From Comamonas phosphati (GTDB taxonomy: Bacteria > Pseudomonadota > Gammaproteobacteria > Burkholderiales > Burkholderiaceae_C), in assembly GCF_014637085.1 (NCBI RefSeq), contig NZ_BMEU01000004.1, positions 62,001 to 126,000 of the forward strand: a stretch of DNA of 64,000 nucleotides, read 5' to 3'. The notes under the pieces were generated by a model, which made no database searches, had not been told where the DNA came from, and saw only the letters and a program-made list of their open reading frames with translations. This document shows positions 25,517 through 34,857 of the stretch, piece by piece; the first letter of the stretch is position 1; every line of letters begins with the position of its first letter. Both the position numbers and the translations under genes were made by a program.

Positions 25517-26254
25517 ATGATTGAACTCAAGAACGTTTCCAAGTGGTACGGCAGCTTCCAGGTGCTGACCGATTGCTCCACCAACATCAACAAGGGTGAG
25601 GTGGTCGTGGTCTGCGGGCCTTCGGGCTCGGGCAAGTCCACGCTGATCAAGACCATCAATGCGCTGGAGCCCTTCCAGAAGGGCGAGATATTCGTGGACG
25701 GCACGGCCGTGCACGATTCCAAGACCAATCTGCCCAAGCTGCGCAGCCGCGTGGGCATGGTGTTCCAGCACTTCGAGCTGTTCCCCCACCTGTCGGTGAC
25801 CGAGAACCTGACCATCGCCCAGATGAAGGTGCTGGGTCGCAATGCGGACGATGCCAAGAAGCGCGGCCTGAAGATGCTCGACCGCGTCGGCCTGACCGCG
25901 CACAAGGACAAGTTCCCGGGCCAGCTTTCGGGCGGCCAGCAGCAGCGCGTGGCCATTGCGCGCGCGCTGTCCATGGACCCCATCGTGATGCTGTTCGATG
26001 AGCCCACTTCGGCGCTGGACCCCGAGATGGTGGGCGAAGTGCTGGACGTGATGATCGGCCTGGCCAACGAAGGCATGACCATGATGTGCGTGACCCACGA
26101 AATGGGCTTTGCGCGCAAGGTGGCCAGCCGCGTGATCTTCATGGACGTGGGCGGCAAGATCCTGGAGGACTGCTCCAAGGATGAGTTCTTCGACCACCCC
26201 GAGAACCGCCAGCCGCGCACCAAGGATTTCCTCAACAAGATCCTGCAGCATTGA
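25517..26254 (+). CDS. gltL: glutamate/aspartate ABC transporter ATP-binding protein
   Basis: A 245-residue ATPase subunit. Walker A GPSGSGKS is at 34-41, Q-loop [12 protein letters not shown] at 81-92, signature LSGGQ at 137-141, Walker B VMLFDE at 157-162, and a switch His in CVTHEMGFA near 195. It energises the GltJK channel. It is the last gene of the operon, with a terminator 20 bases downstream. Confidence 0.94.
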   Translation: MIELKNVSKWYGSFQVLTDCSTNINKGEVVVVCGPSGSGKSTLIKTINALEPFQKGEIFVDGTAVHDSKTNLPKLRSRVGMVFQHFELFPHLSVTENLTIAQMKVLGRNADDAKKRGLKMLDRVGLTAHKDKFPGQLSGGQQQRVAIARALSMDPIVMLFDEPTSALDPEMVGEVLDVMIGLANEGMTMMCVTHEMGFARKVASRVIFMDVGGKILEDCSKDEFFDHPENRQPRTKDFLNKILQH

Positions 26255-26273
26255 TGCCGTCGGCATCCACTTA

Positions 26274-26299
26274 AAAGGCGCTCGCAAGAGCGCTTTTTT
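26274..26299 (+). terminator. intrinsic terminator of gltIJKL
   Basis: A GCGCTC / GAGCGC stem with GCAA loop, A-run before and TTTTTT after. Confidence 0.85.
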
Positions 26300-26301
26300 C
26301 A

Positions 26302-26327
26302 TGGCCGGGCCGTCCCGAGATGAAAAG
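26302..26327 (-). repeat. intergenic repeat B, partial copy 3
   Basis: Minus-strand CTTTTCATCTCGGGACGGCC is the end of repeat B. As at copy 1, it directly adjoins a terminator T-run, so TTTTTTCAT and ATGAAAA face each other. Confidence 0.5.
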
Positions 26328-26374
26328 CAGGCTCTTCACATTGTTGGAACTTTTTCCTCTTCAATCCAGATGCG

Positions 26375-26396
26375 GAAAGCGCTGGCAGCTATGGTT
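26375..26396 (-). repeat. short intergenic repeat C
   Basis: Minus-strand CCATAGCTGCCAGCGCTTTC matches the GATAGCTGTCAGCGCTT motif of the copies at 55602 and 63428. Confidence 0.5.
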
Positions 26397-26468
26397 TTGA
26401 TTGCGAGACAGAATGGGAGTCTATGGGGCATGGCCAAGGCGGATGTGCATGATGTGACAATGCGGGCC

Positions 26469-27500
26469 ATGACCCAGACCCTCACGATCACCCGTCCCGA
26501 CGACTGGCACCTGCATGTGCGCGATGGCGAAGCCATGCGCTCCGTGGTGCCGCATACGGCAGCGCAGTTCGCGCGCGCCATCATCATGCCCAACCTCAAG
26601 CCGCCGGTCACCACCACCGAGCAGGCGCTGGAGTACAAGGAGCGCATCCTGGCCGCCGTGCCCGAGGGGCTGAGCTTCGAGCCGCTGATGACGCTGTACC
26701 TGACCGACAAGCTGCCGCTCGAGGAGATCGTGCGTGCCAAGGCGGCCGGCATCGTGGCCTGCAAGCTGTATCCGGCCGGCGCCACCACCAACAGCGACCA
26801 CGGCGTGACCGACATCCGCAAAATCTACCCGACGCTGGAAGCCATGCAGCGCGAAGGCATGCTGCTGCTGGTGCACGGCGAGGTGACCAGCAGCGATATC
26901 GACCTGTTCGACCGCGAGGCCGCCTTCATCGATCAGCAGCTGATTCCGCTGCGCCGTGATTTCCCCGAGCTCAAGATCGTGTTCGAGCACATCACGACCA
27001 GGGAAGCTGCGCAATACGTGAGCGAGGCGGACGGTTTCGTCGGCGCCACGATCACGCCCCAGCACCTGCTGTTCAACCGCAATGCCATCTTCACGGGCGG
27101 CATCCGTCCGCATTACTACTGCCTGCCCGTGCTCAAGCGCGAAACCCATCGCCTGGCCCTGGTGGAGGCCGCCACCAGCGGCTCGGCCAAGTTCTTCCTG
27201 GGGACGGACAGCGCTCCGCACGCCGCCCACCTCAAGGAGCACGCCACGGGCTGCGCGGGCTGCTACAGCGCCCATGCGGCCATCGAGATGTATGCCGAAG
27301 TCTTCGACAAGGCCGGCGCGCTGGACAAGCTCGAAGCCTTTGCGAGCTTCAACGGACCGGACTTCTACGCTCTGCCGCGCAACACCGGCGAGATCACCCT
27401 GGTGCGCGAAAGCTGGACGCCGCCCGACAGCTTTGCCTTCGGCGAGGCCGAGCTCAAGCCCCTGCGCGCCGGCGAAGCCCTGCCCTGGAAGCTGGTGTAA
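26469..27500 (+). CDS. pyrC: dihydroorotase
   Basis: A 343-residue type II dihydroorotase, catalysing reversible cyclisation of carbamoyl-aspartate to dihydroorotate in pyrimidine synthesis. Zinc ligands are His14 and His16 ([10 protein letters not shown]), the carbamylated Lys99 ([16 protein letters not shown]), His136, His174 and Asp247 (FLGTDSAPH). All sit three residues before their E. coli PyrC counterparts, which supports the ATG at 26469. Other in-frame starts 3 and 13 codons upstream exist. It stands alone, without other pyr genes. Confidence 0.95.
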   Translation: MTQTLTITRPDDWHLHVRDGEAMRSVVPHTAAQFARAIIMPNLKPPVTTTEQALEYKERILAAVPEGLSFEPLMTLYLTDKLPLEEIVRAKAAGIVACKLYPAGATTNSDHGVTDIRKIYPTLEAMQREGMLLLVHGEVTSSDIDLFDREAAFIDQQLIPLRRDFPELKIVFEHITTREAAQYVSEADGFVGATITPQHLLFNRNAIFTGGIRPHYYCLPVLKRETHRLALVEAATSGSAKFFLGTDSAPHAAHLKEHATGCAGCYSAHAAIEMYAEVFDKAGALDKLEAFASFNGPDFYALPRNTGEITLVRESWTPPDSFAFGEAELKPLRAGEALPWKLV

Positions 27501-27587
27501 AACCCACCACGTGGGCCGGCTCCAGCGGCTGCGCCGCCGCGCATACCGCTTCGGGCAATGGCCTGTCTTGCCGGCGGATATCCGTCG

Positions 27588-28259
27588 TCATTGAATGTGC
27601 CCTCCTCCTGTACGCGGTGCCGTCGGCTGCGCCTCGGCCAGGCACTGCCGGACCTCCTCGTCGGTGGTCTGGTCGAAATGGCGGTACCACAGGCTCACGG
27701 CGCGAAACGGCTCGGGCGTGTGGGCGCAGATGACCGTATCGGCATCGGCGCGCAAGGCCTTGCAGGTTGCCGGTGCAGCCACCGGCACCGCTGCCACGAT
27801 GCGCCCGGCCTTTCTGGCGCGCAGAGCCCTCACCGCGGCCAGCATGGTGGAGCCGGTTGCCATGCCGTCGTCGACCACGATCACGGTGCCACCGCGCACA
27901 TCGAGCGGCGGCAACTGGCCGCGGTAGAGCCGCTCGCGCCGCTCCAGTTCCTGCTGCTCGCTGCGCACCACCGACTCGATCTCCCTATCCGGAATGTGCA
28001 GCTGGCGTACCAGGTTCTCGTTGAGCACCTGGATACCGCCGCTGGCCAGCGCGCCCATGGCGTATTCCGGATGGCCTGGCACACCGAGCTTGCGTACAAC
28101 GAAAACGTCAAGCGGCGCATTCAACGCGCGGGCGACTTCCAGCCCCACCGGCACACCCCCGCGCGGCAGCGCCAGAACCAGTACGTCCGGCTGGTTGCCA
28201 AAGGCCGTGAGGGCGTGAGCGAGGGCTTGCCCGGCATGTCGGCGATCGTGAAATACCAT
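27588..28259 (-). CDS. phosphoribosyltransferase-family protein
   Basis: A 223-residue type I PRTase fold with the PRPP loop VIVVDDGMATGSTM at 126-139 and an N-terminal LALPRGGVPVGLEVA strand-loop. This arrangement is seen in stand-alone PRTase-like proteins of unknown substrate, often near stress genes; no hood domain for a defined base is recognisable. AAAGGGAG lies before the ATG at 28259. It is divergent from the NYN gene across 174 bases. Calling it a purine or pyrimidine salvage enzyme would go beyond the sequence. Confidence 0.85.
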   Translation of the reverse strand: MVFHDRRHAGQALAHALTAFGNQPDVLVLALPRGGVPVGLEVARALNAPLDVFVVRKLGVPGHPEYAMGALASGGIQVLNENLVRQLHIPDREIESVVRSEQQELERRERLYRGQLPPLDVRGGTVIVVDDGMATGSTMLAAVRALRARKAGRIVAAVPVAAPATCKALRADADTVICAHTPEPFRAVSLWYRHFDQTTDEEVRQCLAEAQPTAPRTGGGHIQ

Positions 28260-28433
28260 GCTCAGCTCCCTTTCCCCGCATGCGCCAAAGCTTTCATCCA
28301 GTTGGCACGAATGGCTGTGGAAAAGCGGCGAGCGGCGGCTTTACACCCGCTTGCAGTCCATCCATCTGGCGTTTCTGGCACTATTGTCCAAACAGTTTTG
28401 AACACGTTCTAAAACCCTTGCGCAGGAGAGCTC

Positions 28434-29312
28434 ATGGCCGAACTGCAGCCCCGCATTGCCTTGCTGATCGATGCCGACAACGCGCCGGCCGAGAAGATCG
28501 ACGAAATCCTCACCGAACTCTCCACCTTCGGCGTGATCGATATCCGCCGTGTCTATGGCAACTGGACCAAGCACGCGCTGATCGGATGGCAGAACAAGCT
28601 GCTTGAGTATGCGCTGCGGCCCATGCAGCAGTTCGACTACTCCAAGCACAAGAACGCCACCGACATGGCCATGACGGTGGATGCCATGGAGCTGCTCTAC
28701 ACCGAGAAGCCCAATGCCTTCGGCATCGTCTCCTCGGATGCCGACTTCACGCCGCTGGTCATGCATCTGCGCTTCAAGGGCGCCGCCGTCTATGGTTTTG
28801 GCGCGGCGCAAACGCCCAAGCCCTTCGTCAATGCCTGTTCGCGCTTTCTGTACCTCGAGGCCCTGGGCGAAGACGCCGTGCTGGAGCCCGGTGCGGAAAA
28901 TGCGGCCGCTGCGGCCAGGCCCGCGGCGGCCGCCGGCGGGCCGCCGCAGGAGGGCCGTAACGGTGCGCCATCCAATGGCCTGGCAGACAAGCCCGCAGCC
29001 ACCGGGGCGGCCGTCGGTCCCGCGGAGGGCGCCTGCCTGCGCGTGCCGCGCAGCCAGCTGCGCCAGGATACGGGCCTCATGAGCCTGCTGCGCTCCGCCG
29101 TCAACGCCACCCAGGACGAGGACGGCTGGGCCCGTGTGGGCGCGGTCGGCACGCAGATCGGCAACAAGGCCTCCTTCGATGCGCGCAACTATGGCTATGC
29201 CACGCTGACCAAGCTGCTGGTTGCGACGCAGGCCTTCGACCTGCGCGACGAAGGCACATCGCGCGTGGCGGTGCGCGACAAGCGGGCAGCCAAGGCCCGC
29301 TCGGGCAATTGA
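28434..29312 (+). CDS. NYN (PIN-like) domain protein with C-terminal OST-HTH/LOTUS domain
   Basis: 292 residues. The N-terminal NYN domain (about 6-145) has the acidic metal-binding positions Asp13 and Asp15 (LLIDADNAP), Asp77 and Asp102/Asp104 (SSDADFTPL), expected of a PIN-type RNase. An Ala/Pro/Gly-rich linker (about 150-200) leads to a C-terminal OST-HTH/LOTUS-like region (about 208-288: LMSLLRSAVNATQDEDGWAR and NKASFDARNYGYATLTKLL), an RNA-binding fold. It is predicted to be an RNA-degrading or RNA-processing factor. CAGGAGAG precedes the ATG. The stop overlaps the next gene's ATG by one base. Confidence 0.88.
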   Translation: MAELQPRIALLIDADNAPAEKIDEILTELSTFGVIDIRRVYGNWTKHALIGWQNKLLEYALRPMQQFDYSKHKNATDMAMTVDAMELLYTEKPNAFGIVSSDADFTPLVMHLRFKGAAVYGFGAAQTPKPFVNACSRFLYLEALGEDAVLEPGAENAAAAARPAAAAGGPPQEGRNGAPSNGLADKPAATGAAVGPAEGACLRVPRSQLRQDTGLMSLLRSAVNATQDEDGWARVGAVGTQIGNKASFDARNYGYATLTKLLVATQAFDLRDEGTSRVAVRDKRAAKARSGN

Positions 29313-30115
29313 TGGCAGAACCTTGGCATATCGACTGGCATGCTCCCTGGCTGGCCGGCGTGCGCAGCATGGGGCTGCAGGCCGATGCGCTGGTGCGGCA
29401 GGGCCGCGGCGTGGCCCAGGCCCTGCAGCAGGTGGCGGACGCGCAGGGCCTGCTGGCGGGATGGCAGTTCGCGGCGCAGGACGACTTGCCGGCCGGACAG
29501 GCTTACGAAGCCTTTGTCCGGGCCGAACGCCGCATTCCCACGCGCGACAACCTGCATGATTTCTTCAACGGGTTGGCCTGGCTGCATTGGCCGCGGCTCA
29601 AGCAACACCTCAATGCCCTGCAGGCCCGGGCCATTGCGCAGCAGGGCGTGGGTGCGCAGCGCGGCCCGCTGCGCGATGCGATCACGGTGCTCGACGAGAA
29701 CGGTGCCCTGCTGCTGGCTCCGCGGCTTCTTTGCGAGGCGCTCCGGCACCGGCGCTGGCGGGAGCTGTTCGTGGATCACCGAGACCTGTGGGAGCGGGCG
29801 CGGCTATGGCCCATCGGCCATGCGCTGCTGGAGAAACTGGTGGTGCCGCGCAAGCCCATCACCGCGCACGTGATCTGCGTGGCCCAGGACGAGGAGGGGG
29901 CTCCGGGGGAAGGCGCCGCCGTGGATGCATGGCTGAGCGCCAGCCCCCATGTCGGGGCTTGCAATCTGGCGGCCAAGCCTTATCTACCGTTGCCCATGCT
30001 CGGAATCCCGGGCTGGTGGCCGGAAAACGAGAACTTTTCCTTCTATGATGACTCTCTCGTTTTCCGGGCTCCGCGTACCGCACAAGCAGCACAACAAAAG
30101 GTACAGCCTGCATGA
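29312..30115 (+). CDS. DUF3025 domain-containing protein
   Basis: 267 residues of unknown function. The DUF3025 hallmark RDNLHDFFNGLAWLHWPRLK is near 72-91, followed by ENGALLLAP and a C-terminal region ending in LGIPGWWPENENFSFYDD. No signal peptide, membrane segment or known catalytic motif is visible. The ATG at 29312 shares a base with the NYN stop (TGATG), so the pair is translationally coupled; a TTG one codon earlier is less likely. Confidence 0.85.
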   Translation: MAEPWHIDWHAPWLAGVRSMGLQADALVRQGRGVAQALQQVADAQGLLAGWQFAAQDDLPAGQAYEAFVRAERRIPTRDNLHDFFNGLAWLHWPRLKQHLNALQARAIAQQGVGAQRGPLRDAITVLDENGALLLAPRLLCEALRHRRWRELFVDHRDLWERARLWPIGHALLEKLVVPRKPITAHVICVAQDEEGAPGEGAAVDAWLSASPHVGACNLAAKPYLPLPMLGIPGWWPENENFSFYDDSLVFRAPRTAQAAQQKVQPA

Positions 30116-30211
30116 GCCCGGTTTGACCGGCGTCTGGCCAGACCGGCCCGCGTCCGGACCCATGCCCGTGCATTCCGGCATTCCCGTCCCCCTGTGTGGA
30201 GAACTCCCCCG

Positions 30212-31084
30212 ATGAAACGTATTGCTCTGTTCCTGTTGACCAACATCGCCGTGGTGGCGGTGCTGGGCATCGTTGCCAGCCTGCTGGGCGTCAACCGCTA
30301 TCTCACCGCCAATGGCCTGAATCTGGGCGCCCTGCTGGGCTTTGCCTTCGTGATGGGCTTTGGCGGCGCCATCATTTCGCTGCTGATCTCCAAGCCCATG
30401 GCCAAATGGACTTCGGGCGTGCATGTGATCAACGAGCCGCGCAACGCCGACGAGGCCTGGATCGTCAACACCGTGCGCGGCTTTGCCGAAAAGGCCGGCA
30501 TCGGCATGCCCGAGGTCGGCATCTATGAAGGCGAGCCCAATGCCTTCGCCACCGGCGCCTTCAAGAACTCGGCCCTGGTGGCCGTGTCCACGGGCCTGCT
30601 CGAAGGCATGACGCGCGAAGAGGTCGAGGCCGTGATCGGCCACGAAGTGGCCCACGTCGCCAACGGCGACATGGTGACCATGACGCTGATCCAGGGCGTG
30701 ATGAACACCTTCGTGGTCTTCCTCTCGCGCGTGATCGGCTATGCCGTGGACAGCTTTCTGAGCAAGAACGACGAGGAGCGATCCGGCCCGGGCATAGGCT
30801 ATATGGTCACGACCCTGGTGCTCGACATCGTGCTGGGCTTTCTGGCTTCCATCATCGTGGCCTGGTTCTCGCGCCAGCGCGAATTCCGTGCCGACGCCGG
30901 CGCCGCCCGGCTCATGGGCCGCAAGCAGCCCATGATGAATGCACTGGCGCGCCTGGGCGGCATGCATCCTGGCGAGCTGCCCAAGAGCGTGGCCGCCATG
31001 GGCATCACGGGCAATATCGGCAAGCTGTTTTCCACGCACCCGCCCATCGAGGAGCGCATTGCCGCATTGCAAAATGCGCATTGA
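30212..31084 (+). CDS. htpX: protease HtpX
   Basis: A 290-residue M48 zinc metalloprotease of the inner membrane, which degrades misfolded membrane proteins under envelope or heat stress. Two N-terminal helices (about 4-26 and 37-58) and the zinc motif HEVAH at 144-148 are present, as is the third ligand Glu224 in [12 protein letters not shown]. Helices at about 158-180 and 195-218 carry the active site at the membrane. Length and residue spacing match E. coli HtpX. A terminator follows about 50 bases downstream. Confidence 0.96.
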   Translation: MKRIALFLLTNIAVVAVLGIVASLLGVNRYLTANGLNLGALLGFAFVMGFGGAIISLLISKPMAKWTSGVHVINEPRNADEAWIVNTVRGFAEKAGIGMPEVGIYEGEPNAFATGAFKNSALVAVSTGLLEGMTREEVEAVIGHEVAHVANGDMVTMTLIQGVMNTFVVFLSRVIGYAVDSFLSKNDEERSGPGIGYMVTTLVLDIVLGFLASIIVAWFSRQREFRADAGAARLMGRKQPMMNALARLGGMHPGELPKSVAAMGITGNIGKLFSTHPPIEERIAALQNAH

Positions 31085-31135
31085 TCGAATGCGTTGATTT
31101 GTAAACGGGCGGGGCCATCTTTACCCCTGCTTCAC

Positions 31136-31166
31136 AAGCCCCTGTCAACAACCGGCAGGGGCTTTT
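31136..31166 (+). terminator. intrinsic terminator of htpX
   Basis: AAGCCCCTG / CAGGGGCTT with an 11-base loop and TTTT. Confidence 0.75.
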
Positions 31167-31209
31167 CCGTTGAAAGAGCAGGGCGCCTGGGCGCTTTCAA
31201 GGAGTTGTC

Positions 31210-31578
31210 ATGCAATCGTCTTCCTCGGTGGATATCCGCCGCTTTCTGCCTGCAATGGCCCTGGCGGGTGCCTGCGCCGTGCTCACCGGCTGCGTGGTGG
31301 CGCCGGCCTACCCGGCGTACGAATACGACACCGCCGTGGTGGGCGATGTGTATGCGCCCGTGGCGCCGCCGCCGCTGCAGACCGAGGTGATTCCGGTCGC
31401 GCCGTCGCCCGCCTACGTCTGGATCGGCGGCTCCTGGGGCTGGTCGGGCGGAGGCTATCGCTGGAATCCGGGCCGCTGGGCCATGCCGCCGCGCCCCGGT
31501 TACGGCTGGCATCCCGGCGGCTGGAACCATGGCCCGCGCGGCTGGCAGGGCCGGGGCGGGCATTGGGGGGCCAGATAA
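31210..31578 (+). CDS. YXWGXW-type outer-membrane lipoprotein
   Basis: 122 residues. A lipoprotein signal ends in VLTGC with Cys28 as the lipidated residue. The mature part is Pro-rich and then Trp/Gly-rich, with the repeats YVWIGGSWGWSGGGYRW and WNPGRWAMPPRPGYGWHPGG, the YXWGXW family pattern. Function is unknown; such proteins are small envelope lipoproteins. AAGGAG precedes the ATG. It ends four bases before repeat A copy 4, beyond which the LysR gene converges. Confidence 0.9.
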   Translation: MQSSSSVDIRRFLPAMALAGACAVLTGCVVAPAYPAYEYDTAVVGDVYAPVAPPPLQTEVIPVAPSPAYVWIGGSWGWSGGGYRWNPGRWAMPPRPGYGWHPGGWNHGPRGWQGRGGHWGAR

Positions 31579-31582
31579 GGTT

Positions 31583-31685
31583 CCCCCTGAGCCGCTTTGC
31601 GGCTTCCCCCTGAGGGGGACGGCGCCCTCGCTGCGGGGCGGCCCTTGCTCGGCGCCCCTGGCATGGGGCGCGCCGGTTTTGCAGG
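31583..31685 (+). repeat. 3'-UTR repeat element A, copy 4
   Basis: It starts four bases after the lipoprotein stop. First hairpin GCCGC TTT GCGGC; C-run/G-run hairpin CCCCCTGAGGGGG; covarying stem GGCGCC (31621-31626) with GGCGCC (31651-31656); end block CGCCGGTTTTGCAGG. Confidence 0.88.
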
Positions 31686-31698
31686 TGGTGCCGCTTTT

Positions 31699-32622
31699 TT
31701 AGGTCGCCGCTTCGGGGGGGGCCGGCTTGCTGCCGGCCTTTTCGAGCAGGAAGTCGATGCAGGTGCGCACGGCGCGCGTCTGGTGGCGGTTGGGCAGGTA
31801 CAGCAGGTACATGTGCGTGCCGAAGATGCTCAGGCGGTATTCCTGCAGCGTGGTCAGCACCTCGCCGCTGGCCACCTTGTCCTGCACCACATAGTCGGGT
31901 ACCAGGCCCACGCCCAGGCCCGCGAGAATGCCTTGGCGCAGGAACGGAAAGTGCTCGGAGATCAGCGTGGGCTCCAGCAGCACTTCCTGCCGTTCCATGC
32001 CCTGGTAGGCTGAAAGCCGCAGCTGGCGGCCCATGACGCCGGCCGTGATCAGCGGGCTGTTGCGCAGGTCGTAGAGCGTGGCCGGCAGCCCGTGCTGCGC
32101 CGCGTATTCGCGCGAGGCGCAGGCCACGTAGCGCACATTGCCCAGGCTGCGCGCGATCACCGACAGCGGCGGTTCCTGGATCACGCGGATGGCGATGTCC
32201 ACCTCGTCGCGCAGATTGTCGGCGCGGTTCTCGAACAGCACGTCGAGCACGATGCCCGGATACAGGCGCTTGAACTCGATCAGCCAGTCGCTCATCACGA
32301 TCTGGCCGTAGCCGCTGGGCACGCTGAGGCCCACGCGCCCCTGCATGCCCTGGCCCAGCGAGGTGACGGTCTCGCGCGCGGCCTGCATCTCGTTCTGGAT
32401 GGTGCGGCCGTGCTCGTACAGGCGCAGGCCCACCTCCGTGGGCTCCGCGCGGCGCGTGGTGCGCTTGACCAGTTGCACGCCCACGGACTTCTCGAGCTGC
32501 GTCAGGTGGTAGCTCACGTTGGCGCGCGTCATCTTGAGCTTGCGCGCGGCCTGGCTCAGATTGCCGCTGTCGATGATTTCCACCAGCAGGGTCAGTGCAT
32601 TCAGATCCACCGCAGTCTCCAT
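31699..32622 (-). CDS. LysR family transcriptional regulator of the catabolic cluster
   Basis: 307 residues with HTH at about 8-66 (GNLSQAARKLKMTRANVSYH) and an effector domain with DEVDIAIRVIQEPP. It is divergent from the PimF-like gene across 106 bases that contain a LysR-type box at 32636-32650. It is therefore probably the activator of the beta-oxidation genes and an autorepressor, with an acyl-CoA or dicarboxylate as likely effector (inference). Confidence 0.92.
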   Translation of the reverse strand: METAVDLNALTLLVEIIDSGNLSQAARKLKMTRANVSYHLTQLEKSVGVQLVKRTTRRAEPTEVGLRLYEHGRTIQNEMQAARETVTSLGQGMQGRVGLSVPSGYGQIVMSDWLIEFKRLYPGIVLDVLFENRADNLRDEVDIAIRVIQEPPLSVIARSLGNVRYVACASREYAAQHGLPATLYDLRNSPLITAGVMGRQLRLSAYQGMERQEVLLEPTLISEHFPFLRQGILAGLGVGLVPDYVVQDKVASGEVLTTLQEYRLSIFGTHMYLLYLPNRHQTRAVRTCIDFLLEKAGSKPAPPEAAT

Positions 32623-32635
32623 TGTTCAAAATTAT

Positions 32636-32650
32636 TTGACGCTCTGTCAA
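32636..32650. promoter_or_regulatory. candidate LysR-type box (T-N11-A)
   Basis: TTGAC-GCTCT-GTCAA is a perfect five-base-pair dyad that includes a T-N11-A core. It lies 14 bases upstream of the lysR start and overlaps a possible -35 box (TTGACG) facing the PimF-like gene. Confidence 0.5.
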
Positions 32651-32728
32651 TATGACTATGGATTGTAAAGAACCATTGTCGGAATCAGAATGGGCTCTTC
32701 CTGTGAAGAGATAACCGGAGACAAGTGC

Positions 32729-34855
32729 ATGAGTTCTGCAGCCGAGGCCCCCGTGGTCCAGACCCGCCGTGACGGCGATGTGCTGGTGGTCAGCATCAAC
32801 AACCCTCCCGTCAATGCCCTGGGCCAGGCCGTGCGTGCCGGGCTGCTGGCCGCCATCGAGCAGGCCGACGCGGACGCCGCCGTCCGCGCGGTGCTGATCG
32901 TGGGCGAGGGCAAGGCCTTCATCGCGGGTGCCGATATCCGTGAATTCGGCAAGCCGGCCGTGCCGCCCTCGCTGCCCGAAGTCTGCAACCGCCTCGAAGC
33001 TTCGAACAAGATCGTGGTCGCCGCCATCCATGGCCCGGCCCTGGGCGGTGGCCTGGAAGTGGCCATGTCGGCCCACTACCGCCTGGCCCTTCCGGCTGCC
33101 AAGCTCGGCCTGCCCGAAGTCAACCTGGGCCTGCTGCCCGGTGCCGGCGGCACGCAGCGCGCGCCGCGCCTGATGGGCGTGCAGGCCGCCGCCGAGCTGA
33201 TGCTCAGCGGCAAGCACCTGTCGGCCAAGGCCGCCCAGGCCGCCGGCCTGGTGGACAAGCTGGTGGAGGGCAATGACGCCCTGGCAGCCGGCCTGGCCTA
33301 TGCGAATGAACTGCTGGCGCAGAACGCCCGGCCGCGCCGCACGCGCGATATCGCTATTGCCACAACTGAGGAGACTCGGGCCGCCGCGCTGGCCGAACTC
33401 GACGCACTGGCTGCCGAGACCGCCAAGAAGAGCCGCGGCCTGTTCTCGCCGCTCAAGATCATCGAATGCGCACGCGCCGCCGTGGAGCTGCCGTTCGACC
33501 AAGGCCTGGCCCGGGAGCGCGCGCTGTTCACCGAATGCCTGAACAGCCCGCAGCGCGCCGGCCTGGTCCACGCCTTCTTCGCCGAGCGCGAAACCGCCAA
33601 GATTCCCGAAGCCAAGGCCGCTGCGCCGCGCCATTTCGCCAAGATCGCCGTGATCGGCGGCGGCACCATGGGTGCGGGCATCACGGTCTCGGCCCTGGAT
33701 GCCGGCCTCGCGGTGACCATGATCGAGCGCGACGCCGAGTCCATCGCACGCGGCCAGGCCAATGTGGAAAAGGTCTACAACGGCCTGATCGCCAAAGGCC
33801 GCATGACCGAGGAGGCCAAGGCTGCCATCATGGCGCGCTACACGCCCAGCACCAGCTATGACTCCATCGCGGATGTCGATCTGGTGATCGAAGCCGTGTT
33901 CGAAGACCTCGAAGTCAAGAAGGCCGTTTTCAAGGAGCTGGACCGCGTCTGCAAGAGCGGCGCCGTGCTGGCCACCAACACCTCCTATCTGGACATCGAC
34001 GCCATCGCCGCCGCCACTTCGCGCCCGCAGGACGTGATCGGCCTGCACTTCTTCAGCCCGGCCAACATCATGAAGCTGCTGGAGATCGTGGTGCCGGCCA
34101 AGGTCGCGCCCGACGTGGTGACCACGGCCTTCGAGCTGGCCAAGAAGATGAAGAAGGTGCCCGTGCGCGCCGGCGTCTGCGACGGCTTCATCGGCAACCG
34201 TATCCTGGCCGTGTACAAGCAGGCTGCCGACTACATCATGGAAGACGGCGCCTCGCCTTACGAGATCGACGAGGCCGTGCGGGCTTTTGGCTACCCCATG
34301 GGGCCGTTCCAGGTCACCGACCTGGCCGGCGGCGACATCGGCTGGGCCACGCGTAAGCGCCGCGCGGCCACGCGCGATCCCAAGGCCCGCTATGTGGAAG
34401 TGGCCGACCGCGTCTGCGAGAACGGCTGGTTCGGCCAGAAGACGGGCCGTGGCTTCTACCTCTACCCGCAAGGCGCCCGCGTGGGTCAGGCCGACCCCGA
34501 GGTGCTGGCCATCGTCGATGCCGAGCGCGCCAGGAAGGGCGTGGTGCCGCGCAAGTTCACGGCCGACGAGATCATGCGCCGCTACATGGCCGCCATGGTC
34601 AACGAAGGCGCCAAGGTGCTGGAAGAGGGCATTGCCCTGCGTCCGCTCGATATCGACGTGACCTTCCTGTCCGGCTACGGCTTCCCGCGCTGGCGCGGCG
34701 GCCCCATGAAGTGGGCCGACATGGCCGGCCTGCCCAAGGTGCTGGCCGACATCGAAGAGTTCGCCAAGGAAGACGCGCTGTTCTGGAAGCCGGCGCCCCT
34801 GCTGCAAAAGCTGGTGGCCGAAGGCAAGGACTTCGACAGCCTGAATAAAGCCTGA
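32729..34855 (+). CDS. bifunctional enoyl-CoA hydratase / 3-hydroxyacyl-CoA dehydrogenase (FadJ/PimF-like)
   Basis: 708 residues, order crotonase then dehydrogenase. The hydratase half has both catalytic Glu positions (GGGLEVAMSAHYR and LPEVNLGLLPGAGGTQR). A linker leads to the NAD-binding GGGTMGAGI near 310, and the catalytic His and Glu pair is visible in GLHFFSPANIMKLLEIV. The C-terminal 3HCDH domains include GFIGNRILAVY and LSGYGFPRWRGGPMKWAD. It performs hydration and oxidation of enoyl-CoA, here probably dicarboxylyl-CoA, as in Rhodopseudomonas PimF. The ATG at 32729 is chosen because GGAG lies eight bases upstream. Repeat A copy 5 follows. Confidence 0.93.
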   Translation: MSSAAEAPVVQTRRDGDVLVVSINNPPVNALGQAVRAGLLAAIEQADADAAVRAVLIVGEGKAFIAGADIREFGKPAVPPSLPEVCNRLEASNKIVVAAIHGPALGGGLEVAMSAHYRLALPAAKLGLPEVNLGLLPGAGGTQRAPRLMGVQAAAELMLSGKHLSAKAAQAAGLVDKLVEGNDALAAGLAYANELLAQNARPRRTRDIAIATTEETRAAALAELDALAAETAKKSRGLFSPLKIIECARAAVELPFDQGLARERALFTECLNSPQRAGLVHAFFAERETAKIPEAKAAAPRHFAKIAVIGGGTMGAGITVSALDAGLAVTMIERDAESIARGQANVEKVYNGLIAKGRMTEEAKAAIMARYTPSTSYDSIADVDLVIEAVFEDLEVKKAVFKELDRVCKSGAVLATNTSYLDIDAIAAATSRPQDVIGLHFFSPANIMKLLEIVVPAKVAPDVVTTAFELAKKMKKVPVRAGVCDGFIGNRILAVYKQAADYIMEDGASPYEIDEAVRAFGYPMGPFQVTDLAGGDIGWATRKRRAATRDPKARYVEVADRVCENGWFGQKTGRGFYLYPQGARVGQADPEVLAIVDAERARKGVVPRKFTADEIMRRYMAAMVNEGAKVLEEGIALRPLDIDVTFLSGYGFPRWRGGPMKWADMAGLPKVLADIEEFAKEDALFWKPAPLLQKLVAEGKDFDSLNKA

Positions 34856-34857
34856 AT

